Origin: Acidobacteriota bacterium
GTDB taxonomy: Bacteria > Acidobacteriota > Blastocatellia > Chloracidobacteriales > JADJPF01
Direction: 5' to 3'
NCBI GenBank assembly: GCA_016213785.1
Contig: JACQZQ010000092.1
Span: forward strand, 95,471-159,470
DNA length: 64,000 nt
Of the stretch, positions 8,404 through 16,472 are shown one piece after another. Both the position numbers and the translations under genes were made by a program. Under the pieces are notes generated by a model. It saw nothing but the letters and a program-made list of their open reading frames with translations. It searched no databases and was not told where the DNA came from. Positions within the stretch are counted from its first letter, which is position 1, and each line of letters begins with the position of its first letter.

Positions 8404-11400
8404 CTAATGCTTTTCTATTTCTGTTACTAAATCATAAACAGGTTGTTTATCTTCTAGAAAGGTTTTTAGGTTTGCACCAGAAGGAAGTTGGGATTTCATT
8501 TTTTCAATAACTGCAATCGCTTCATTAATAATAGTCTTAGCTTCTTGATAGTGTTTTTGCTTAGCTAATATATTCCCCTGACCTAGTAAAGCACGCCATT
8601 GGTAATCTAAGTAGGAAAGCTTATTACAAAGCTTTGTAGCCTTTTTATAATTTTCCAGTGCAGAAGTTTCTTCTCCTAAGCCTTCTCTAGCTTTTCCAAG
8701 TGCCCAATAAACTTCTGCTTCAGAAATTCCGCGATGTTGAGCTTGAAAAAGGACTAGAGATTTTTCTAGCATCTCTGCGGCTTCAAAAAACTGTTCACGA
8801 GCAATTGCTACTAACCCTAAGTTTTGAGTTGAAATAGCTTCTACATCTGAGCGTTCGATTTGGCTAGCAATACTTAAAGCTTTTCTATAGTGTTGTTCAG
8901 CTTGAACTAGGTTGTTTTTTAGTCTATTTGCTTCGCCTAAATCAATATACATCAAAGCTTGTTGGTGTTGATGACCTATGGCACGGGCAAGCTCTAAACC
9001 ACTTTCAAAAAAGTAAAGTGCTCGGTCTTGATCTCCTAACATACTAAAAATTATTCCTACGCGTTCCCAAGCAAACATTTCACTTACACGATCCCCAGAG
9101 GCTCTAAGTAAGTTTAAGCCTTTTTCTCCAAGCTCCATTGCTAGAGTACCATTACCTCTAAAACAATGGATTAAGCCTAAATAAGAAAGTGCCCAACCCG
9201 CAGGGCGACTATCTGTAGAAGCTTCGGCTATTGCTACTGCTTTTTCTAAAGGCTCTTGAGCTGCGTCCATTTGTCCACTCATCCAAAGAGTATAACCTAA
9301 CTGTTGAAGTAGGCGGCGATGTAGCTCATTATCGCTTATATTACCTTCAGTAATTGATTCTAGACCAAGTTTAGCTAGTTCTACTGCTCGTTTCATAGCT
9401 CCACGAGCTTGATGATAGCGACTTGCAAAGAATTCTCCCCAAGAACGGAGGGAAATATCATTTTCTTTACTAGCTAGTTCAAATATTTTAGTTAACTCTT
9501 TTTCTGCCTCATCAAAGCGATTTAGGATAATTAAGGCTTCAGAAAGGCCAACATGCATTTTACCTATTAGTGTTGTATCTACTGTTATATCAGTAAGTTG
9601 TAGTTGTTCCATTGCTTCATTACCATAATGAAAATAAGTTATGGCTTCACTAAAAGCTTCTCGTTTACGGGCAATTTCTCCAGCTTTTACTGATGGGGAG
9701 AAGGCTTTTTGCCATTCCGCTCCCCAATAGTAGTGATAGGCAATTTGGCCTACTACACGATCCTTTTTACTTCCATAAAGATTTTCTATAGTTCTAGCGA
9801 CTCTAGAATGAACTTTTCTTTGATTAGCTTTTGCCATAGAGTTATAAAGAGCACGGCGCAACATACTATGGTGAAAACGAAAAAAGTCACCAACAGCGCT
9901 TTTTTGCTTTTTAAGAATCCAGCCTACTACACCTTCTCGCAAAATATTATCAAGTTCATCTTCATCTATATCTAGGATTTCTACTAGGACATCAAATTGA
10001 AACTCATCACCAATTACAGCCGCATGCTTAAAGACTTCCAGAGCTTTTTTATCAAAACGACGTAATTTAGCATTAACTAAATTATTGACTGAAGGAGGTG
10101 TATCAAGTTGTCCAAACCAATTGGCTTGCCATTTATCTCCAATTTTTTCTATTTTGCCTGATACCATTAAATGTTCTAGTAATTCTACTAGAAAAAGTGG
10201 ATAACCTTGAGTTTCACTCCAAAGATAATCAATTGCAGTATCAGAAATTTCTATTTCACCAAAAATAACGGCTAAAAGTGTTTCTGCTTCAGAACGAGGT
10301 AGTCCAGCTAAAGAGATTTCTTTGTAATTACTATGTCCTATTTGTTTTGTTAACCAAGTGCGTAGAGCTTTACCTGTTGTTTGTGTTTCTTCAACTAAAG
10401 CTGTTGCAATAACTTGTAAGCGTACTCCTGCAAGATTACGAATAATATATGCAAGCATTTCTAGACTTAGACTATCGGCAAAATGTAGATCATCAAAAAG
10501 AAAAACCAAAGGAGAAGACCTAGAAATACGTTTATAGATTTCTGTTACTGCTTCAAAAACCCGCCATTTATCGGTTTGCCCACCTGATAAAGCCTCAGCA
10601 GAAAAAGCTTCTTCAGGTAAAACTACTCCAGTTCGCCCTTGGATAATTTCTGTTAATTGTGTTGTAACTGTTGTATCTACAAACTTTTGAGTATCTGAAA
10701 TATTTATTTTTTGTGTAATTGGGGGAAGTTTATGACCAAGTAGACAGGCTCTTAACATATCTAAAAATACTTGATATGGAGCTAGTTGGCTACCACCATA
10801 ATCATAAAATCTAGCTGGTAAGACTACTGCTCCTTCACTCTCAGCCCATCTTTGATACTCAAGTAGGATTTGTGAACGACCTGCACCAGGGTCAGAAGTA
10901 ATAATTACTGGCAAGTTACGCCCTAAGGCTACTTGTTGAAAGTTTTCTTTTAATAAATCTAGCTCTTTTTCTCTACCTAGACAGTAATCTAAATTAAGTG
11001 TTCCAACTTCACCTTGCCAGCGAAGCGCAGCCGTAGCGCCTGTTTTGGTAGTATCAGGCGTTTCAAATGTTTGAGGAGTAAGTTCTCCGCTAGCTTTATG
11101 AACAAAAATAGGTTTAGCTCTAGCAGCAGCATCCATAAGCTCTTGGGCTAGCTCATTAGCGGATTGATGTCGATCAGCAGGGTTTTTTGATAATGACTTA
11201 AATAAAATTAGTTCTAATCTAGAGGGAATATCTGGCCTTAAGCTTTTTAAGGATTTAGGCTGTTCCTTAGCCATTGCTACTAAAAGCTGTGGGGTGGAAT
11301 TGGCTTGAAATGGTAAATTTCCTGTTAAAAGCTCATAAAAGATTACAGCTAAACTATATATATCAGAACGATGATCTAGATTTTCTCCTTTAACTTGTTC

Positions 11401-12069
11401 TAAGGACATATAGCCTAGAGTGCCAACTACAACACCTTTAGCTGAAGGGTCTATGTTTTCTGATTTAGAAATTGCTTTTGCAATACCAAAATCAACTACT
11501 TTAATAAATTCTCCGCCCCATTTAAGTTGTTGCAAAATTACATTAGAGGGTTTTAAGTCACGGTGAATTAACCCGCTAGAGTGAGCAGCAGTTACAGCAG
11601 CACAAATAGGTTGGAATATCTCTAAGGCTCTTTCAAGACTTAGGGTTCCATGTTTTCTTAGTTCTTCAGAAAGATTGGGGCCTTCCAAATACTCCATTAC
11701 TAAATATGGGAGTTTATTTTCTGTGACACCAAAATCATAAATTTGTACTACATTGGGATGGCTTGCAGAAGCGGCAAGGCGGGCTTCCATTTCAAATTGT
11801 GAGAGCGAGTCAGGGTCGGATGCAATGCTTTGGTTCATTAGCTTTAATGCTGCTAAATCTCCAATATTAAGACGTTCTACTAGGTGAACTACTGCCATTC
11901 CACCAGCGCCTAGTTTACGAATAACTTTATATCTAGCAGCAATAATTTCTTCTGGTTGGCTAATTATTATTGAACTAGCCTTTATTTGTTCTAGAGGGGT
12001 AAAGTCATTAGCACAACGTTGGCGCGTTGGATCGTCATATTTAGTTTGGCAAACTGGACAAACCAGCAT
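8404..12069 (-). CDS. Zinc-ribbon Ser/Thr kinase fused to AAA-type ATPase and TPR domains
   Basis: 1221-aa signalling protein. Residues 1-27 form a small Cys motif (CPVC ... RC). A Hanks-type kinase domain spans about 45-310: glycine loop GAGGMAVV at 54-61, catalytic Lys76, HRD at 169-171, DFG at 193-195, and MSLEQ at 221-225 in place of the usual MSPEQ. An AfsR/LuxR-type ATPase region follows from about 365. Its P-loop SDPGAGRS (392-399) has Arg for the invariant Lys, while the Walker B-like LVFLFDDLH (521-529) is intact. The remainder, about 780-1200, is many TPR-like helical pairs. AAGGA precedes the ATG. No transmembrane helix is visible, so it is likely cytosolic. Input signal and targets unknown. 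Confidence 0.92.
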   Translation of the reverse strand: MLVCPVCQTKYDDPTRQRCANDFTPLEQIKASSIIISQPEEIIAARYKVIRKLGAGGMAVVHLVERLNIGDLAALKLMNQSIASDPDSLSQFEMEARLAASASHPNVVQIYDFGVTENKLPYLVMEYLEGPNLSEELRKHGTLSLERALEIFQPICAAVTAAHSSGLIHRDLKPSNVILQQLKWGGEFIKVVDFGIAKAISKSENIDPSAKGVVVGTLGYMSLEQVKGENLDHRSDIYSLAVIFYELLTGNLPFQANSTPQLLVAMAKEQPKSLKSLRPDIPSRLELILFKSLSKNPADRHQSANELAQELMDAAARAKPIFVHKASGELTPQTFETPDTTKTGATAALRWQGEVGTLNLDYCLGREKELDLLKENFQQVALGRNLPVIITSDPGAGRSQILLEYQRWAESEGAVVLPARFYDYGGSQLAPYQVFLDMLRACLLGHKLPPITQKINISDTQKFVDTTVTTQLTEIIQGRTGVVLPEEAFSAEALSGGQTDKWRVFEAVTEIYKRISRSSPLVFLFDDLHFADSLSLEMLAYIIRNLAGVRLQVIATALVEETQTTGKALRTWLTKQIGHSNYKEISLAGLPRSEAETLLAVIFGEIEISDTAIDYLWSETQGYPLFLVELLEHLMVSGKIEKIGDKWQANWFGQLDTPPSVNNLVNAKLRRFDKKALEVFKHAAVIGDEFQFDVLVEILDIDEDELDNILREGVVGWILKKQKSAVGDFFRFHHSMLRRALYNSMAKANQRKVHSRVARTIENLYGSKKDRVVGQIAYHYYWGAEWQKAFSPSVKAGEIARKREAFSEAITYFHYGNEAMEQLQLTDITVDTTLIGKMHVGLSEALIILNRFDEAEKELTKIFELASKENDISLRSWGEFFASRYHQARGAMKRAVELAKLGLESITEGNISDNELHRRLLQQLGYTLWMSGQMDAAQEPLEKAVAIAEASTDSRPAGWALSYLGLIHCFRGNGTLAMELGEKGLNLLRASGDRVSEMFAWERVGIIFSMLGDQDRALYFFESGLELARAIGHQHQQALMYIDLGEANRLKNNLVQAEQHYRKALSIASQIERSDVEAISTQNLGLVAIAREQFFEAAEMLEKSLVLFQAQHRGISEAEVYWALGKAREGLGEETSALENYKKATKLCNKLSYLDYQWRALLGQGNILAKQKHYQEAKTIINEAIAVIEKMKSQLPSGANLKTFLEDKQPVYDLVTEIEKH

Positions 12070-12217
12070 GGAAATCCTTAGAGTTTAAGTCTTGATTCTT
12101 TATAAGCTAGGAACTTTTTCCTAAGCTGTTTTTAACTATCTGGGGGCTTTGGTTTTTAATAAGCACCTAGAAAGGCTTTTGGTGTTAGCTTGGCGCTATT
12201 GGGGTTTTAATTAAATT

Positions 12218-12673
12218 TTAAGCTAAACAAATCATAACTTTACGATCATCGCCTTCGCCATGGCTTTCTGTACGAACATCAGTAAGTTCTGATAGAGCTA
12301 GATGCACTATTCTACGTTCATTAGGAGACATTGGCTCAAAGGTAAAAGGTTTTTTAGTTAGACGAACTCTTTCGGCTGCGTGTTTTGCCATTAGAGTTAG
12401 TTCTTTTTCTCTCATATTACGAAAGTCTGAAGAATCAAAAACTATTCTAGTATCTTCAGATAAAAATCTACCATAGTTTTTATTAGCTAAATATTCTAGA
12501 GCATTAAGTAGCTCACCATTATGTCCTAAAAGATAAGAAACATCTTCACCTGAAAGATTTACATTAATAGAATTTTCTTCAGTTGTAACATTTAACGATA
12601 AATTTAATTGGGAAAGTACTAAAACTCGATTAACAAATTCGGTAAGACTTTTTGCTACTTTTTCTTCTGACAT
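12218..12673 (-). CDS. jag: KH/R3H RNA-binding protein Jag (KhpB), short form
   Basis: 151-aa SpoIIIJ-associated protein. A KH-like fold carries the GxxG-type loop LLGHNGELLNALEYL around residue 48. A C-terminal R3H domain carries NERRIVHLALSEL and ESHGEGDDRKVMI. Longer family members have an extra N-terminal Jag_N domain, which is missing here. It is 22 bases downstream of yidC with AGGAG before the start, the usual yidC-jag order. It probably binds RNA and influences envelope or cell-division gene expression. Confidence 0.93.
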   Translation of the reverse strand: MSEEKVAKSLTEFVNRVLVLSQLNLSLNVTTEENSINVNLSGEDVSYLLGHNGELLNALEYLANKNYGRFLSEDTRIVFDSSDFRNMREKELTLMAKHAAERVRLTKKPFTFEPMSPNERRIVHLALSELTDVRTESHGEGDDRKVMICLA

Positions 12674-12695
12674 TTAAGGCTTCTCCTAAAAGTTT

Positions 12696-14471
12696 TTATT
12701 TAGTTACCGCTGGGGTTGGTTCAGCCACGAATTTATTAATTATTAATTGTAAGGCTACACCAAAAACACTATTAAACATCCAGTATAAAACTAGTCCGCT
12801 TGGAGCACTCTTAAAGAAAGCAACAAAGAAAATTATTGGCATTACATATGTCATCATTACTTTTTGCATTTTTTGTGCTGGATCATCATTTGTTGCAGGT
12901 GTAGGCATTATAGCAGTAGCCGCCATAGACGCAACGGTCATAATAATTGGTAAAATATAAGTTGGATCAGCTACAGATAAATCTTTTACCCAAAATATAA
13001 AAGGGGAATGTCTAACATTAACTGACATTGAAAGGTAAATATATACAGCCCAAAAGATAGGTAGTTGTAAAAGTAATGGTAGACAACCTGCTAAAGGATT
13101 ACCTTCCTTAAAGATTTGCATCATTTCTGATTGAAGCTGAACTGCACGAGGATCATCAGGTTTAAGTTTCTTAAGCTTTTCTTGGATTTCTTTATATTTA
13201 GGCTGCATTTTCTTAGCTCTTTCCATTGCTATAGCACTTTTCCATTTTAAGGGGAAAAATATTACATTTATGAGAAGAGTAATAAGAATAATTGCCCAGC
13301 CATAGTTATAAGTAACTTTATAAATACCTTTTAAGGCTAAATCTAGGACAGGAATAAATGGCCTAACCATAAAAGCAAAATAACCATAATTAAGTATTAC
13401 TTCTAGATCATGTTTATTTTTTAATAAGTCTACGCTTAAAGTAGCAAGTAGGTCGCGATCCTTAGGAGCAATAAAAAATAAATAAGGTTGATCATTTACT
13501 ACTGGAATGGCTACAGATAACATCCCTTTATAAGTATTATCATTTTCCTTAATAAAGTTATTGTAGACAACTGCATTAGAAGTTTTATCAGGAGGGATTA
13601 CTGCCATAGCAAAGTAATGATCAATAACTGCTACCCAATCAGCATTTCCAGGATAAGTTTTAGTTGCAGATAAAGAATCTCCAGTACGCTCAAGCTCTGT
13701 TCCTGTTAGAAAGTTGGTTTTAGTATTTTGAACTATTAAGGTTTGTGGGGGGGTATTAACATAAACATCAAAAGCTTTAACAGATTGATCCCCAAAATTT
13801 GGCCCAATTAAAAGCTTTGCTGCTAGAGCTTGGTTATTATTAAGTACTTTTGCTTGAAAATCAAAAGTGCTTTTTCCTCCTATTATCTTAAGACGTTTTT
13901 CTGCTTCAATTCCACTAGAGTTTTTGAGAGTAAAGACTATTTCTCTAGTTTCGCCATCTTTTAAGATAATGGTTTCAGCATCTTCATTAATACTATAATT
14001 AGATTCATTTAATATCTTAGTAAAGTTAGTTGTTTCTGTTTCAAAACGTAGTGGAGCACCAACTTTTTGTAGCCCTTCTTGAGAAACTAGTTCTAGCGAG
14101 CTATAGTCAGACCCTTTTATTTCTCTACTGCCTAAGTGATGAATACTAAGTGATGTTAGTAGTGCACCACGATTATCAAAAGTAGCGTTCCATTGAGAAG
14201 TTTTAATAGTTAATTTTCTTTGATTAACTTGTTGTTCTATAGGTACTGAGCTAGTTGTTTCTATAGGTGAAGTAGTAGGTGTTACTGTAGATGTAGCATT
14301 TTCGCTTGATTGTGGAGTAGATGAAGTGCTTGGAGATGGAGTTGTGCTAGATGTAGTCTTAAGATCTTTACTAGGGGTTACTGCTTCTGGATAAAAGTAG
14401 GAAACAGCAAATTGCCAACCAACAAGTATTAAAAATGATAATACTATAAAAGTAATAAAGCGTTTTTCCAT
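12696..14471 (-). CDS. yidC: Membrane protein insertase YidC
   Basis: 591-aa inner-membrane insertase. An N-terminal helix (FITFIVLSFLILVGWQFAV) is followed by a Ser/Thr/Pro-rich linker (about 35-75). A long periplasmic beta-rich domain runs to about residue 355, and then the conserved five-helix core. That core contains YGWAIILITLLINVIFFPL, the charged cytoplasmic hairpin KKMQPKYKEIQEKLKKLKP, and NPLAGCLPLLLQLPIFWAVY. The periplasmic domain marks it as the Gram-negative type. It sits between yidD and jag as in most origin-side clusters. Confidence 0.97.
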   Translation of the reverse strand: MEKRFITFIVLSFLILVGWQFAVSYFYPEAVTPSKDLKTTSSTTPSPSTSSTPQSSENATSTVTPTTSPIETTSSVPIEQQVNQRKLTIKTSQWNATFDNRGALLTSLSIHHLGSREIKGSDYSSLELVSQEGLQKVGAPLRFETETTNFTKILNESNYSINEDAETIILKDGETREIVFTLKNSSGIEAEKRLKIIGGKSTFDFQAKVLNNNQALAAKLLIGPNFGDQSVKAFDVYVNTPPQTLIVQNTKTNFLTGTELERTGDSLSATKTYPGNADWVAVIDHYFAMAVIPPDKTSNAVVYNNFIKENDNTYKGMLSVAIPVVNDQPYLFFIAPKDRDLLATLSVDLLKNKHDLEVILNYGYFAFMVRPFIPVLDLALKGIYKVTYNYGWAIILITLLINVIFFPLKWKSAIAMERAKKMQPKYKEIQEKLKKLKPDDPRAVQLQSEMMQIFKEGNPLAGCLPLLLQLPIFWAVYIYLSMSVNVRHSPFIFWVKDLSVADPTYILPIIMTVASMAATAIMPTPATNDDPAQKMQKVMMTYVMPIIFFVAFFKSAPSGLVLYWMFNSVFGVALQLIINKFVAEPTPAVTK

Positions 14472-14562
14472 AAAATTGTTGTCTTTACCTCTAATGCTAA
14501 AAAGCTGTTAAGAACAAATAAAATCCGCTGAATGTTGACATAAAAGAAAGAATGCCTGCTAG

Positions 14563-14928
14563 TTACTTCACCGGATCATAACCACCTGGACAAAATGGGT
14601 GGCAACGCAGTAAACGACCTATTGCTAGGTAAATACCTTTTAGTACTCCATAACGCTCTACAGCTTCTAAAGTATATTGTGAACAAGTTGGTATAAAACG
14701 GCATGAAGGTGCTTTTAAGGGTGAAATAAATATTCTATAGAAATTAATTAAGCCAATAACTAAGATTTTAAGTCCTTTTGTAGGAAGTTGAGCAAGCGTA
14801 AGAACTCTGTTTTTACCTCTTGGAAGGGAGTCGTTATCATTGCTTTCTTTACATTGAACACTAGGTCGTAAGGTTTTATTAGTAGAGTTTTGTTTTGGCG
14901 AAATATTTCTCTTAAAATTCTTTTGCAT
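14563..14928 (-). CDS. yidD: Membrane protein insertion efficiency factor YidD, extended N-terminus
   Basis: 121 aa. The conserved core begins near residue 53: [33 protein letters not shown], then [16 protein letters not shown], the family's Cys-rich signature. Usual length is 70-90 aa. Here no ATG, GTG or TTG exists in frame between 14926 and the core, so the only regular start puts about 50 extra residues in front, encoded within the 3' end of rnpA in another frame (169-base overlap). Translation from a rare codon nearer the core is an alternative. It probably assists YidC. Confidence 0.9.
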   Translation of the reverse strand: MQKNFKRNISPKQNSTNKTLRPSVQCKESNDNDSLPRGKNRVLTLAQLPTKGLKILVIGLINFYRIFISPLKAPSCRFIPTCSQYTLEAVERYGVLKGIYLAIGRLLRCHPFCPGGYDPVK

Positions 14929-15128
14929 CGGTTTCTTTCCACTGCGTTACCTATTTTCTTAGTAACAGTTACGCCTAAACGAGACATAGGTTCGTTGTTT
15001 TTTAATGCAAAGAAGGTAAATAAAGGAGAGTTATAACGACGGCCTTTGTCATAAACCCACTTAAATTGGTAAGAAACTCTTAATCTTTCAACTTTTTGAT
15101 AACGGGCTTTTGCTGATAAGCAAGACAT
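14760..15128 (-). CDS. rnpA: Ribonuclease P protein component RnpA
   Basis: 122-aa basic protein that supports the catalytic RNA of RNase P in 5' tRNA maturation. Diagnostic features are the N-terminal [17 protein letters not shown], the [16 protein letters not shown] strand, and the RNR-type helix [12 protein letters not shown]. Position between rpmH and yidD is canonical. Its last 56 codons are shared, in a different frame, with yidD. Confidence 0.95.
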   Translation of the reverse strand: MSCLSAKARYQKVERLRVSYQFKWVYDKGRRYNSPLFTFFALKNNEPMSRLGVTVTKKIGNAVERNRCKRILREIFRQNKTLLIKPYDLVFNVKKAMITTPFQEVKTEFLRLLNFLQKDLKS

Positions 15129-15203
15129 AACTAGCTGTCTCTAGAGAAAAACTTAAAACTTAAATTTTAATTTTTTAGTTCTTAAGCTTTATAATCTTTA
15201 ATC

Positions 15204-15260
15204 TATCACTTTTACTAGCCCAGGACTACTCTGTCCTGGGGCTTAAGTTATAAAGTGATA
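15204..15260 (-). terminator. Hairpin between rpmH and rnpA (attenuator or processing site)
   Basis: CCCAGGAC (15219-15226) pairs with GTCCTGGG (15233-15240) around a 6-base loop. The outer arms TATCACTTT and AAAGTGATA (15204-15212 and 15252-15260) can extend the fold. It lies in the 139-base rpmH-rnpA gap. Without a clear U-run after it on the minus strand it could be an attenuator that lowers rnpA relative to rpmH, or an RNA processing signal. Confidence 0.5.
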
Positions 15261-15267
15261 AAAATTT

Positions 15268-15411
15268 TTAGTAATGAAAAGGGGTTAAGCGCTGGCGTCC
15301 TTTAGCACGACGACGTTTTAACACTAAACGACCTCCTTTAGTGCTCATACGAGAGCGAAACCCATGTTTTTTAGCACGACGGCGATTATTGGGTTGATAA
15401 GTTCTTATCAT
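15268..15411 (-). CDS. rpmH: 50S ribosomal protein L34
   Basis: 47-aa very basic ribosomal protein beginning [18 protein letters not shown] and ending [11 protein letters not shown]. The string [18 protein letters not shown] is the universal L34 signature. AAGGAG lies 7 bases before the ATG at 15411. It heads the rpmH-rnpA-yidD-yidC-jag cluster. Confidence 0.97.
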   Translation of the reverse strand: MIRTYQPNNRRRAKKHGFRSRMSTKGGRLVLKRRRAKGRQRLTPFHY

Positions 15412-15855
15412 ATGCTTACTCCTTAGAAAAATATTATTTAATATATTAGGCCATAGTTTTAGAAAAGAAGTAAGAATAAGAGACTCTCTTTACTAAAGTC
15501 AAGCTGATTATGAGAGTATAAAATTAAACTCTTATAAATTTGGTAAAATTTTATAGCCTAAAGTTTTTTCCTTAGATTGAGTTTTGCATAGATTTTTACT
15601 AAAAGAAAAATTTTGTTTCTGAATTTTAGTTATAGCGCCATAAAAGAAAAGGTTGTAATATAGTCTGCTATTGATTATAAAGTATTCTTATAATACCTTT
15701 TACCCAAATTGCCCTAGATAAGATACTATAGGTAAACTAAAGTAAGCGTATAATATAGTCTGTTATTTATGAGGCTATTAAGTTACTTAGTCAGTTAAAA
15801 TTAGGAAAGGATAGTAGAGTTGGGCATTTAGCTCAATTCTTACAAGGGTTTAAGT
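15412..15855. other. AT-rich divergent gap beside rpmH, with a spaced direct repeat
   Basis: 444 bases with no gene I can support. Genes diverge on either side (rpmH minus, next gene plus). TAATATAGTCTGCTATTGAT (15656-15675) recurs as TAATATAGTCTGTTATTTAT (15751-15770), 18 of 20 bases identical and 95 bases apart. The second copy overlaps a TATAAT at 15749-15754. In the ancestral order dnaA and oriC would sit here. I find no close TTATCCACA match in it and no dnaA. It probably carries promoters in both directions and may be part of the replication origin. Confidence 0.45.
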
Positions 15856-16413
15856 ATGTTAACTTCAGACTTAGGAGCTACTTTTCAAATCCCTAAACTT
15901 GAAGCATCAGCAGAACTACTTTTTACTGATAATCGTCGTCTAAGAGGAAAACTTTTTCTATCCATCTTACCTTCTAGCAGACTAGGACATAGTTCAGTTT
16001 TAGATGGGTTAAATGAAGATCAAAAGTTTTTTCCTTTTTTGTCTGATGAATCAAATAGAGTAGAAATTTTTAATAAAGATTTTTTAATTGAAGTAATTAT
16101 AGATATTAAACTAGACCAAGCTGAGCAAAACAGTATTCTAGAGTCTAATATTTGGATTGAAAAAGTCGAAGTACAATGTGGTAACAATATTACTTTAACA
16201 GGTAATGTAGTATTAGATTTACCTCCAAATCGTGCTAGAGTGTTAGACTTTTTTAATTTACCAGAGCATTTTTTTGCTTTGCAAAAAGATGATAAGAGTC
16301 ACATTATCAACAAAAAATATGTTACAAGCGTTAGAGAAATGACTCTACTACCTCCACCACAAACACAATTTGAAACAAAAAAACGTGGTAGGACAAAGAA
16401 AAAATCTTCTTAA
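15856..16413 (+). CDS. Unknown protein upstream of pilT
   Basis: 185 aa that I cannot assign. No signal peptide or membrane helix is visible. Alternating hydrophobic stretches (AELLFTDNRRLRGKLFLSIL, NKDFLIEVIIDIKL, ITLTGNVVLDLPP) suggest a beta-rich fold. The C-terminus is strongly basic (KKRGRTKKKSS) and could contact nucleic acid or membrane. It is 59 bases upstream of pilT on the same strand, so a shared transcript and a role linked to pilus retraction or its control are plausible but unproven. Confidence 0.7.
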   Translation: MLTSDLGATFQIPKLEASAELLFTDNRRLRGKLFLSILPSSRLGHSSVLDGLNEDQKFFPFLSDESNRVEIFNKDFLIEVIIDIKLDQAEQNSILESNIWIEKVEVQCGNNITLTGNVVLDLPPNRARVLDFFNLPEHFFALQKDDKSHIINKKYVTSVREMTLLPPPQTQFETKKRGRTKKKSS

Positions 16414-16472
16414 AACATAATAATAAATATTTTAGTCTAAAACAAAGCAAAGTTTTATTAATTGAGGGGCAT

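Noticed and set aside
9709..9975. Plus-strand reading frame inside the kinase gene
   Set aside because: It is antisense to a well-supported 1221-aa gene and its protein has no recognisable features.
12652..12960. Plus-strand hydrophobic reading frame overlapping yidC
   Set aside because: Its hydrophobicity only mirrors the membrane helices of yidC on the other strand.
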